From contig CAADYR010000014.1 of the NCBI GenBank assembly GCA_900753305.1, forward strand, positions 1 to 24,900: a DNA stretch of 24,900 nucleotides, in the 5' to 3' direction. Below the pieces are notes generated by a model. That model worked only from the letters and a program-made list of their open reading frames with translations. It did no database searches and had not been told where the DNA came from. Source of the stretch: Lachnospiraceae bacterium (GTDB taxonomy: Bacteria; Bacillota; Clostridia; Lachnospirales; Lachnospiraceae). Made by a program: the position numbers and the translations under genes. Shown here one piece after another: positions 1 through 6,521 of this stretch (position 1 is its first letter; each line of letters starts with the position of its first letter).

Positions 1-273
1 GCCAAAACAGATGATAAAGAAAAAGAAATAAAGAAATTATGCTACCAATATTATCAGACCATATATAATTTGCCTTTAAATATAAGGGAAATGCTAAAAT
101 ACAATAAATTATGGGAATATTTACAACCCGAGCCAAAAGAAGAACCTAAAATAGGAATCAGATATGCCATATCAAACGAGAAGTATAAAAGGCATTGTGA
201 AATTTTAAAGCAGGTTATAGAAGAAATAGAGTGGAATAATTCTGTCTTGCAAGGCAAAAATAGAAGGAGTTAA
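1..273 (+). CDS. C-terminal part of a small hypothetical protein (WNNSVLQ family, copy 1)
   Basis: The reading frame is open from the first base, so this is the 3' end of a gene whose start lies upstream of the window; about 90 residues are visible. The protein is charged, rich in Lys, Glu and Tyr, and has no membrane segment in the visible part. It is a paralogue of the next gene: both have a K(R)LCYxY motif (near visible residue 13 here), then a GLP/NLP segment, and both end in WNNSVLQ plus a short tail. An internal TTG at 70 could be read as a start, but homology to the next gene continues upstream of it, so truncation by the window edge is the better reading. Function is not recognised. 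The gene is followed with one base between by its paralogue, so they are probably co-transcribed. Confidence 0.7.
   Translation, partial: AKTDDKEKEIKKLCYQYYQTIYNLPLNIREMLKYNKLWEYLQPEPKEEPKIGIRYAISNEKYKRHCEILKQVIEEIEWNNSVLQGKNRRS
231..251 (+). repeat. 21-base direct repeat, copy 1
   Basis: The DNA coding the VEWNNSVLQ-type C-terminal motif is identical at 231-251 and 697-717, while the flanking codons differ. It lies within the two paralogous small genes and shows that this segment is either strongly conserved or recently homogenised. Confidence 0.85.
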
Positions 274-274
274 A

Positions 275-739
275 GTGTATAATATACGGATGATCGTTGA
301 GCATGGTTTATATCTTACCCAAGTTATAACAAATCTTGAAAAAAGATATAGAGTAAAATCTAAAACTTCATTTGCAAATATTTTTTTGATAGATGATCCT
401 TGGTTTTATGATGGATTTATTGGCTTCATATTTATGATAATTGCTTTTCCTAAGTATTTTTATGATAAAAATACGAAAAAGCTGGAGGATAAATGTAAAA
501 GATTGTGTTATGAATATAATACCAAAATCATGGGATTACCAGTGGATTTTAGAAGTAAATTAAAAACAAAAAATATAGAATCTTTTTTAAATGGTGAATA
601 TGTAGAAAATAATAAAAAGGAATTTGAGCATATCATTTCTGATAATCGAGATAGAAGTAATTACATCTGGATTAACAAAATAAGGGAAGACATAAGGTGG
701 AATAATTCTGTCTTGCAGATGGAAGCTAATACAAAATAA
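275..739 (+). CDS. Small hypothetical protein with one membrane segment (WNNSVLQ family, copy 2)
   Basis: A 154-residue protein of unrecognised function. The GTG start is preceded by AGAAGGAG at 262-269 at good spacing, inside the end of the previous gene, so the two are translationally close. A hydrophobic stretch at about residues 46-64 (rich in Phe, Ile, Gly) may be a membrane segment or hairpin; the rest is charged and presumably cytoplasmic. The C-terminal half repeats the upstream protein: KRLCYEYN, then GLPVDFR, then WNNSVLQ near the end. The DNA coding the final motif is identical over 21 bases in the two copies. This indicates recent tandem duplication or gene conversion. A role as an immunity-like or surface accessory protein would be a guess from the array setting. 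Confidence 0.72.
   Translation: MYNIRMIVEHGLYLTQVITNLEKRYRVKSKTSFANIFLIDDPWFYDGFIGFIFMIIAFPKYFYDKNTKKLEDKCKRLCYEYNTKIMGLPVDFRSKLKTKNIESFLNGEYVENNKKEFEHIISDNRDRSNYIWINKIREDIRWNNSVLQMEANTK
697..717 (+). repeat. 21-base direct repeat, copy 2
   Basis: Second copy of the repeat at 231-251, inside the end of the second WNNSVLQ gene. Identity was read base by base: it starts GTGGAATAATTC and ends CTTGCA in both. Confidence 0.85.
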
Positions 740-761
740 AAGTAAAGAACAGGAGAAAATT

Positions 762-1271
762 ATGAAAAAGAAATTGATAGGTGGTATTTTGGGAGTTACT
801 GCATTATTACTTGTAGGATGTGCAGAAAACAAGGAAGATGTAAGTATTTCAGAACAGCAAACTTATGAAGAAACTGTAAGTAGTGAAATTCTGCAAACGG
901 AAAATGATGTAAACGAGAGTAATGCTGAAGAATCACAAAAAGATTATATGAAAGAAATTGGAGTAACAGAGGAAAACAAAAGAATTGTGATTCGGTATGA
1001 TTATGCAAATTATACCGAATATGAGGTATATGAATTTGATGAAGATCAGTATCAAAAAACATGTTATGATTTTTATAATTCAGATGAGGACTATGAGAGA
1101 GAACTTAAGTATGTAGAGCCAGATGATTTTTGTGACAGTACGTATAGACTACATAAATATACAGATGACCCTTGTAGAGTGCCATTAGAAGAAGCCTATG
1201 CAGGCATAATGGACGGATATATGATACAAAAAGAAAATAGCAGTTCTGATAGTATTTCCCTTGTTGAATAA
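762..1271 (+). CDS. Lipoprotein, shortened member of a three-copy family (copy A1)
   Basis: A predicted 169-residue exported lipoprotein. The N-terminus has two lysines, a hydrophobic core and a lipobox ending LLVGC, with the lipidated Cys at about residue 20. An acidic, Glu/Ser-rich linker follows. The core that starts with IGVTEENKRIVIRYDY matches IGVSEEGKK in the lipoproteins at 1382 and 3783. It lacks the roughly 45-residue module (ALSDxGV to APEFTY to AQQYLE) that both other copies carry between linker and core, so it looks internally deleted. AGGAG lies just upstream at good spacing. It follows the WNNSVLQ gene by 22 bases and is directly followed by a relic of a DUF3137-like gene. Function is unknown; it should sit on the outer face of the cell membrane. 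Confidence 0.8.
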   Translation: MKKKLIGGILGVTALLLVGCAENKEDVSISEQQTYEETVSSEILQTENDVNESNAEESQKDYMKEIGVTEENKRIVIRYDYANYTEYEVYEFDEDQYQKTCYDFYNSDEDYERELKYVEPDDFCDSTYRLHKYTDDPCRVPLEEAYAGIMDGYMIQKENSSSDSISLVE

Positions 1272-1272
1272 T

Positions 1273-1353
1273 ATATCAATTGAAAATTCAAAATTGGAAC
1301 TGAAACAAATACTAAGTTTGGCACAACAGATAGAAAATGTGTTAAATGGATAA
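1273..1353 (+). pseudogene. Relic: last 26 codons of a DUF3137-like membrane protein gene
   Basis: Reading 1273-1353 gives ISIENSKLELKQILSLAQ followed by QIENVLNG and a TAA stop. This aligns with the extreme C-termini of the two intact membrane proteins of the array: SISIENTINEIKNNLDFAQ with NIEDRINKGE in the gene ending at 3052, and MSIENSKKRMQQIMAFAQ with KLEDSINSNR in the gene ending at 5472. Shared features are SIEN, FAQ/LAQ and (I/L)E(D/N)xxN at matching positions, with the stop codon in the same place. The frame is open only back to about 1225, and its upstream residues do not match the family. It therefore appears to be a remnant left by a deletion joining lipoprotein A1 to the tail of a lost neighbour. 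Confidence 0.75.
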
Positions 1354-1381
1354 AAATATAGATAAAGGATGAAGAAGAGAA

Positions 1382-2044
1382 ATGAAAAAGAGGAATTATA
1401 TAATAGCATTATGTTTGGCAGGAATGTTGTGTGTAGTTTCATGTGGAAAAAAAGATGATGAAATTCAAAATGAAACTTCAGTTCAAACTGGAACTGAAGT
1501 AGAGAGCGATAACCAAAGTGATGAAAAAGATCAGGTGACGGAAGTGTATACAACAGAACAGGAGTCTGTAGATACGACCTCTATTGGAAAAACAAGGACA
1601 GCTTTGTCTGATTCAGGAGTAGAAGTAAATCCTGATGCAATCTTTTCAGATATTCCAGATGGAATAGCACCGGAATTTACCTATTTCTTATTTGATAATG
1701 TAGAAGGAATGATAAAAGCACAACAGTATTTAGAAAAGATAGGTGTTTCAGAAGAAGGCAAAAAGATAGTAGTTTATCAGAAACCAGATTATACTGGTGC
1801 TAATATGAATTTTTTTGTAATTTCTTTTGAAGATGGAAAAACTTATAGACAGGACTTTTACTTTGCATCTGGTCAGGGATCTTTTAATTCAATAATAAAT
1901 GATTATGTCAAGGAATATGAACAGGCTGACAGCGATGCTATGTATGTTTGCACAGAAAAAAAAGAGTGCTCAACAACAGGGTCATATGAAGACGAGATTC
2001 AGTATTATGAAGGATTTGGAGATATGTATACAGTAGTGAAATAA
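1382..2044 (+). CDS. Lipoprotein, full-length family member (copy A2)
   Basis: A 220-residue predicted lipoprotein. The signal is a KKR N-region, a hydrophobic core and lipobox CVVSC, with lipid-Cys at about residue 21. A Thr/Ser/Glu-rich linker runs to about residue 65, followed by the family core: GKTRTALSDSGV, then a DGIAPEFTYFLFD segment, then GMIKAQQYLEKIGVSEEGKK, then an acidic C-terminal part ending in aromatic residues. The lipoprotein at 3783 has the same blocks in the same order. It lies 28 bases after the gene relic and 81 bases before the first intact DUF3137-like gene. A lipoprotein followed by a membrane protein is the repeating unit of this array. No enzymatic motif was seen; an extracytoplasmic binding or shielding role is possible but unproven. 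Confidence 0.82.
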   Translation: MKKRNYIIALCLAGMLCVVSCGKKDDEIQNETSVQTGTEVESDNQSDEKDQVTEVYTTEQESVDTTSIGKTRTALSDSGVEVNPDAIFSDIPDGIAPEFTYFLFDNVEGMIKAQQYLEKIGVSEEGKKIVVYQKPDYTGANMNFFVISFEDGKTYRQDFYFASGQGSFNSIINDYVKEYEQADSDAMYVCTEKKECSTTGSYEDEIQYYEGFGDMYTVVK

Positions 2045-2067
2045 TGTGAAAAAGAGAAGCTTTCACA
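2045..2067 (+). other. Small intergenic hairpin
   Basis: TGTGAAA at 2045-2051 pairs perfectly with TTTCACA at 2061-2067 around a 9-base loop, directly after the stop of the lipoprotein gene. No run of T follows, so it is more likely an mRNA stability or processing element than a terminator. Confidence 0.4.
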
Positions 2068-2125
2068 CTCAAATTTGTGCTGGAGTCTCAAAGTCTGCAG
2101 GTCACAGGAAGGCATGGTTAAGAAT

Positions 2126-3052
2126 ATGAAAAATGAGAATGACTCTAATTTAACTGATGAGAAGATACAGGTTGATTTAGGCAAGGAAAGAAAATTTTCG
2201 CAGAAACAGATATTGTGTTTTATCCTTTTAGGAGTTGTATTTATTCTTTTTCGTATTGTGCCAGGTGGTGCACAAAGTAAATATTTAAGGCTACTAGTTG
2301 TTCTTATAATTATATGTGGATTTGGTTTACTATATAAATTTACTCAGGAACGTAAAAAAAACAGGGAATATTATAATGAACAGATAGTCAAAAAAGCTGT
2401 ACAGACACTGTTGCCGGATGCAAATATTGAACCTGATAGATTCGTAGATGATGTAATGTTGTGGAAGCTGGGAGTAATTCCGAGATATAACAGTGCAAAA
2501 GGCAGTTATCTTTTGGAATATAGCAGAAAAGAAAAGAGACTCTCATTATCTAATCTGGTTTTAAAACTTGATATAGAGGGAAACCAGAATGGTCCAAGGA
2601 CAGTGTTTGAAGGGCAGGTATATACTTTGGCATACAAATCATATATTCCCGGACATGTACGTATTATTTCTAAAATCAGGACTGATATAGATAAAAGGGA
2701 AAGACTTGCAGGGCGTAATGAATTAATGTATGGTGAGAAAGAAATAGGGATAAGTAATTCTCGGTTTACAGATAATTTCAAAGTATATGCATCAAGTGAA
2801 GAAGATGCACTGGAGGTTTTGACACCATCTGTAATAGAACAATTGTTAAACATAAAAGATAGGTATGGAGTATTTAATGTATCGGTAAAAGGATCTGAAA
2901 TAGTTTTTGTGCTCAGTTCAATGAATAAATTTTTGGAATTGTCAATGACAAAGAATAGTCAAAGCATTTCAATAGAAAATACGATAAATGAAATAAAAAA
3001 TAATCTGGATTTTGCACAGAATATTGAAGATAGAATAAATAAGGGAGAGTAG
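2126..3052 (+). CDS. DUF3137-like two-helix membrane protein (copy B2)
   Basis: A 308-residue protein with two membrane segments near the N-terminus (about residues 29-46 and 53-73), followed by a cytoplasm-facing or membrane-associated domain. The domain blocks are VIPRYNSAKGSYLLEYSR, then a SLSNLVL strand, then FxDNFKVYASSEEDALEVLTPSVIEQLL, then a FNVSVKGSEIVFVLSS strand. The (F)KVYAxxExxAxxxLTP block is what I associate with DUF3137; that family name comes from memory of its pattern. The gene at 4459 is a clear paralogue. The start at 2126 is preferred because the residues before it (from a TTG at 2075) do not match the paralogue; an ATG at 2114 is also possible, since AGGAAGG at 2106-2112 is too near one and rather far from the other. 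The next gene begins 8 bases downstream. Confidence 0.78.
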   Translation: MKNENDSNLTDEKIQVDLGKERKFSQKQILCFILLGVVFILFRIVPGGAQSKYLRLLVVLIIICGFGLLYKFTQERKKNREYYNEQIVKKAVQTLLPDANIEPDRFVDDVMLWKLGVIPRYNSAKGSYLLEYSRKEKRLSLSNLVLKLDIEGNQNGPRTVFEGQVYTLAYKSYIPGHVRIISKIRTDIDKRERLAGRNELMYGEKEIGISNSRFTDNFKVYASSEEDALEVLTPSVIEQLLNIKDRYGVFNVSVKGSEIVFVLSSMNKFLELSMTKNSQSISIENTINEIKNNLDFAQNIEDRINKGE

Positions 3053-3060
3053 TTGGTCTA

Positions 3061-3663
3061 ATGGAACAAAGAGTGCCAAGTGAGCAAGAAGCAAAATACA
3101 TAAATAAAGCATATGGAGTAAATGATATTTTTGCAAGATATCTTTTAAATTTATTTATCATTCTATTTCTGGTAATCATAGTAGTATTATTCTGTGCTTC
3201 ATTAAATCAAACAGATGCTGCAGCACAGGCTTTTTCTAAAGCAGGTGGAATGTTAGGTATTGTAAGCATTGGATTAATATTTGTCTTAATAAAAAATACA
3301 AATACAATTCATAATAAACGAGCAGTAAAGAATAGAAAATATGTTGTAATTGAAGGAATAGCAGAAAAGTATATGCCATATAAGGTTTCTGAATCCGGGA
3401 CAGGTGTTCAGGACGGAGAGAGATATAGTGGAAGTTATTCTTCAGTTGCTGATGGTAAAATTGTATTTGTATCTAACAGTGGAGAGAAAGAACTAAACCA
3501 GATTCCCTTAAAATATAAGTCATGTCCTAAGGGAAAAAACTTGGCAGGCTTTCCAGTATTATTAATTAAATTACCAAATGATTTCAAATTTGCAGTAACT
3601 GATTGGAATAAGATAAAGAATAATCCGGAATATGCAAATATTAAACCTTTTATGATTATATGA
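3061..3663 (+). CDS. Hypothetical two-helix membrane protein (family C)
   Basis: A 200-residue protein with two strongly hydrophobic segments at about residues 27-45 and 60-77, separated by a short polar loop, then a soluble domain of about 120 residues. That domain has no recognised motif; it contains a Gly/Ser-rich stretch (SGTGVQDGERYSGSYSS) and a block with IPLKYKSCPKGKNL and FPVLLIKLP, which could be a small beta-rich fold. The purine-rich GGAGAG overlapping the end of the upstream gene serves as ribosome site, and the 8-base gap indicates co-expression with the DUF3137-like gene. It occurs once in this window, while its neighbours are repeated, so it may be an extra module of the middle unit. 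Function is unknown. Confidence 0.72.
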   Translation: MEQRVPSEQEAKYINKAYGVNDIFARYLLNLFIILFLVIIVVLFCASLNQTDAAAQAFSKAGGMLGIVSIGLIFVLIKNTNTIHNKRAVKNRKYVVIEGIAEKYMPYKVSESGTGVQDGERYSGSYSSVADGKIVFVSNSGEKELNQIPLKYKSCPKGKNLAGFPVLLIKLPNDFKFAVTDWNKIKNNPEYANIKPFMII

Positions 3664-3685
3664 TAAAAAAGTAGGTGAAAACACT

Positions 3686-3736
3686 ATGGACAACAATGAG
3701 AAGGCGACATTTAGAGATTGTCTTAAATCTGAATAA
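3686..3736 (+). pseudogene. Relic: first codons of a DUF3137-like gene, now a 16-codon ORF
   Basis: An ATG with an AGGTG ribosome site 8 bases upstream opens MDNNEKATFRDCLKSE and then a TAA. Its start resembles the start of the intact gene at 4459 (MSDNNESYFQNSMRK): DNNE, a Phe a few residues on and a basic residue at matching places, and nine identical bases over the Asn-Asn-Glu codons. Just after the stop, the same frame gives FVLSLKREN, recalling ILSLAQQIEN in the relic at 1273-1353, including a shared TACTAAGTTT. This suggests a nearly complete internal deletion that kept only head and perhaps part of the tail. A functional micropeptide cannot be excluded. Confidence 0.5.
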
Positions 3737-3782
3737 TTTGTACTAAGTTTAAAAAGAGAGAATAAAAGGAGTTATATACGTT

Positions 3783-4403
3783 ATGAAAAAAAGAGTATTT
3801 ATAGTTTGTTGTTCAATGGCACTGGCTATGACAGCATGTGGAAATAGTCAAACGGAAGAGAAAACATCTGCAACAACTGAAAGTTCAACGGTAGAGTCTC
3901 AGGAGAATACACAGGAAAAAGCAGAAAACAGTGTAAATGTAGAAATTGGAAAAGTCAGAACTGCCTTGTCAGACACTGGGGTACAGCCACAAGATCTGAT
4001 AGGTCTGCCAGAAGGAGTTGCACCGGAGTTTACTTATTATATTTATGATATTGGGTTTGATGGAATGGTAAAAGCTCAACAGTATTTAGAGCAGATAGGG
4101 GTATCAGAAGAGGGGAAAAAACTTATTGCACTTTGGAAGCAGGACAATACGGCGACGCCTATTATAATAGAAGAATATACATTTGATGATGATACAATAT
4201 ATTATGTACAGCATACTTTCGATTCATGTGAGAACAATTATAAAAAGGCGATGGATGATTATGGAGAAGATGTAATAGATTATACAGATGCAGATGCTTA
4301 TTATACCAGAACTGTACCAATAGAAGAGCCTGTAAGTTATTTAAGATCATATGATACATTAGTAGAAAGTTTGAATGATCAATATAGAACAGTTATATGG
4401 TAG
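3783..4403 (+). CDS. Lipoprotein, full-length family member (copy A3)
   Basis: A 206-residue predicted lipoprotein. It has a KKR start, a hydrophobic core and a lipobox ending MTAC, with lipid-Cys at about residue 19, then a Thr/Glu-rich linker to about residue 55. The conserved blocks follow in the same order as in the gene at 1382: GKVRTALSDTGV, EGVAPEFTYYIYD, GMVKAQQYLEQIGVSEEGKK. After that point the two copies diverge strongly, with an acidic Tyr-rich tail here. A conserved central module with variable termini is consistent with diversifying paralogues. AAAGGAG at 3765-3771 is the ribosome site. The paired membrane protein starts 55 bases after its stop, repeating the lipoprotein-membrane protein order. 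Confidence 0.82.
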   Translation: MKKRVFIVCCSMALAMTACGNSQTEEKTSATTESSTVESQENTQEKAENSVNVEIGKVRTALSDTGVQPQDLIGLPEGVAPEFTYYIYDIGFDGMVKAQQYLEQIGVSEEGKKLIALWKQDNTATPIIIEEYTFDDDTIYYVQHTFDSCENNYKKAMDDYGEDVIDYTDADAYYTRTVPIEEPVSYLRSYDTLVESLNDQYRTVIW

Positions 4404-4458
4404 TTGGAGAATTCCTTATAAATTATAGATGAAACGGTCTGATAAGGAGCGAAACAGC

Positions 4459-5472
4459 ATGAGTGATAACAATGAGTCTTATTTTCAGAATAGCATGAGG
4501 AAAATTACAAATGTTATTTTGACAAAAGACGGAGATACGGATTTTAAATATTCTTCTGCGGAAAATGATGTAAATGCAGAGGTTAAGAATGGTATAAAAA
4601 AGAAGAAAGTACATTTGGTCTTTTTAGCTATATGGTTCTTTATTTTAATACTCATTTTTGCAGTTGAAAATATATTGTTACTTATGGGTGTCCTTAAAAA
4701 TTATTTTATACTTGGGATAACTCCGATCATTAGTTTCCTGTTTCTTGCTCCATTTTTGTGGAATTGGTATGTTGCTTCCAAAAGAACAAAAGAGTTATAT
4801 GATAATACGATTGTTATAAAAGCAGTAGAGGAAAGTATCCCTGGAGCAAAGTGCGACCCCACAGGGTATATAGATGCAGTGAAATTGCATGCGGTTGGAG
4901 CGATACCTCAATATGACAGCGTGCAGGGAAGTTATTTGATCAGTTATAGCAAAAATGGAAAGATGTGCTATATATCTAATTTAAAGTTAACTGAATCAGT
5001 ATTTGACAGTAAACTGGACAGGTATGATTCCAAAACTTATTTTATAGGACAAGCATATATACTTAGCTTCAGGTCTAACCTACAGGGTAATGTGAGAATA
5101 TTTACCAAAAAACGTAGGGGTGTACAATATTATCATGGTGATAAGAAGAACGAACATAGAGTACGTATAGAAAATCAGCGGTTTGAAGATGTTTTTGAAG
5201 TGTATGCAACTAATGAACAGGATGCGTTTTATGTCTTGACACCATACGTAATGGAACAGCTTTTGATGTTAGAGAAGCAGTATGGACATTTTGGCGTTGG
5301 AATAGTAGGAGATCAAATTGCAATTGCGCTTAATACAGGATATTATTTATTTGCAATGCCTAGAGAATATAAAGAAATCGATAAGATGTCTATAGAAAAT
5401 TCCAAAAAGAGGATGCAACAGATCATGGCATTTGCCCAGAAACTTGAGGATTCTATAAACAGCAATAGATAA
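4459..5472 (+). CDS. DUF3137-like two-helix membrane protein (copy B3)
   Basis: A 337-residue paralogue of the gene at 2126. A basic N-terminal tail of about 50 residues precedes two membrane segments (about 52-75 and 80-102), and a soluble domain carries the family blocks: AIPQYDSVQGSYLISYSK, a YISNLKL strand, FEDVFEVYATNEQDAFYVLTP followed by VMEQLL, and HFGVGIVGDQIAIALN. The C-terminus MSIENSKKRMQQIMAFAQ is a helical tail also found as an isolated relic at 1273. The ATG at 4459 is chosen over one at 4429 because AAGGAG at 4444-4449 sits 9 bases before it. The gene closes the AT-rich array; the next transcription unit starts with its own promoter only 26 bases after its stop. Role unknown. 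Confidence 0.78.
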   Translation: MSDNNESYFQNSMRKITNVILTKDGDTDFKYSSAENDVNAEVKNGIKKKKVHLVFLAIWFFILILIFAVENILLLMGVLKNYFILGITPIISFLFLAPFLWNWYVASKRTKELYDNTIVIKAVEESIPGAKCDPTGYIDAVKLHAVGAIPQYDSVQGSYLISYSKNGKMCYISNLKLTESVFDSKLDRYDSKTYFIGQAYILSFRSNLQGNVRIFTKKRRGVQYYHGDKKNEHRVRIENQRFEDVFEVYATNEQDAFYVLTPYVMEQLLMLEKQYGHFGVGIVGDQIAIALNTGYYLFAMPREYKEIDKMSIENSKKRMQQIMAFAQKLEDSINSNR

Positions 5473-5498
5473 TAGTGTATTATGTATGTATTGAGTTT

Positions 5499-5527
5499 TT
5501 GACACGTACCGTTGCAAATGATATACT
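5499..5527 (+). promoter_or_regulatory. Sigma-A promoter for the glycosyltransferase operon
   Basis: Consensus TTGACA at 5499-5504, a 17-base spacer, and TATACT at 5522-5527. It lies 40 bases before the start codon of the glycosyltransferase gene and separates the array from the following operon. Confidence 0.8.
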
Positions 5528-5567
5528 GGATATTATCTAAAATCAATATTTCAAGGGAGAATGAAAC

Positions 5568-6509
5568 ATGGATGAAATAGCAGTACTGATTCCCTGCTAC
5601 AATGAGAGCAAGACGATTGAGAAAGTTGTAAAAGATTTTAAAGCTGCATTGCCGGAAGCAGTGATTTATGTATATGATAATAATTCCACAGATGGAACGG
5701 ACGAGATTGCCAGAAAGGCAGGTGCAATTGTCCGTTATGAATATCAGCAGGGCAAGGGTAACGTTATCCGCAGAATGTTCCGTGAAATTGATGCAAAATG
5801 CTATATTATGACAGACGGCGATGATACGTATCCGGCAGAAGAAGCCAGAAAACTGTGTGAGGCTGTATTACAGCGTAATGCAGATATGGTAGTTGGGGAC
5901 AGACTTTCTTCTTCTTATTTTGAAGAAAATAAGCGTCCATTCCATAATTTTGGAAATTCACTGGTAAGAGCGACGATCAATCGCATGTTTAAGAGTGATA
6001 TCAGGGATATTATGACAGGATATCGTGCATTCAGCTATCTGTTTGTGAAATCTTTCCCTGTATTGTCCAAAGGTTTTGAAATAGAGACAGAAATGAGTAT
6101 TCATGCCATTGATAAAAATATGCGTGTAGAAAATGTGATCATTCAGTATCGTGACAGACCGGAAGGCAGTGTGTCCAAGCTTAATACTTACTCTGATGGA
6201 ATGAAAGTATTAATGACTATAGTAAAGCTGTATAAGAACTATAAGCCTTTTGGCTTTTTCTCATGGATTGCTGTATTGCTGGCATTGATTGCGACATTAT
6301 TCCTTCTTCCTGTTTTGTGTGATTATGCAAGCAGTGGGCTGGTGCCTCGTTTCCCGACCTTGATTGTATGCTGCTTTGTATATTTGGGTGCAATACAGGC
6401 ATTTTTTGCAGGATTGATGCTGTCTACCATGAAGCAGAAGAATATGCAGGATTATGAGATGAATCTGGTCAAGCTTCAGAATGTATATGAGGATAAGTGC
6501 CAGAAGTAG
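5568..6509 (+). CDS. Membrane-anchored family 2 glycosyltransferase (DPM/GtrB-like)
   Basis: A 313-residue GT-A fold glycosyltransferase, probably using a nucleotide sugar to glycosylate a polyprenyl-phosphate or envelope glycan on the inner face of the membrane. The N-terminal half carries the family signature VLIPCYNES, YVYDNNSTDGT and the metal-binding acidic cluster D83-G-D85-D86, then the DIMTGYRAFS acceptor-region motif around residues 145-155. Two C-terminal membrane helices at about 227-250 and 263-285 anchor it, as in GtrB-type enzymes that make undecaprenyl-phosphate-linked sugars. GGGAG at 5555-5559 with 8-base spacing fixes the start. It is the first gene of the operon, 12 bases from the next start. 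The exact sugar cannot be read from the sequence. Confidence 0.88.
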   Translation: MDEIAVLIPCYNESKTIEKVVKDFKAALPEAVIYVYDNNSTDGTDEIARKAGAIVRYEYQQGKGNVIRRMFREIDAKCYIMTDGDDTYPAEEARKLCEAVLQRNADMVVGDRLSSSYFEENKRPFHNFGNSLVRATINRMFKSDIRDIMTGYRAFSYLFVKSFPVLSKGFEIETEMSIHAIDKNMRVENVIIQYRDRPEGSVSKLNTYSDGMKVLMTIVKLYKNYKPFGFFSWIAVLLALIATLFLLPVLCDYASSGLVPRFPTLIVCCFVYLGAIQAFFAGLMLSTMKQKNMQDYEMNLVKLQNVYEDKCQK

Positions 6510-6521
6510 AAGGTGTTTATA

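Noticed and set aside
1..5472. Prophage or insertion element as source of the array
   Set aside because: No integrase, transposase, terminal inverted repeats, tRNA attachment site or phage structural gene is visible in the window.
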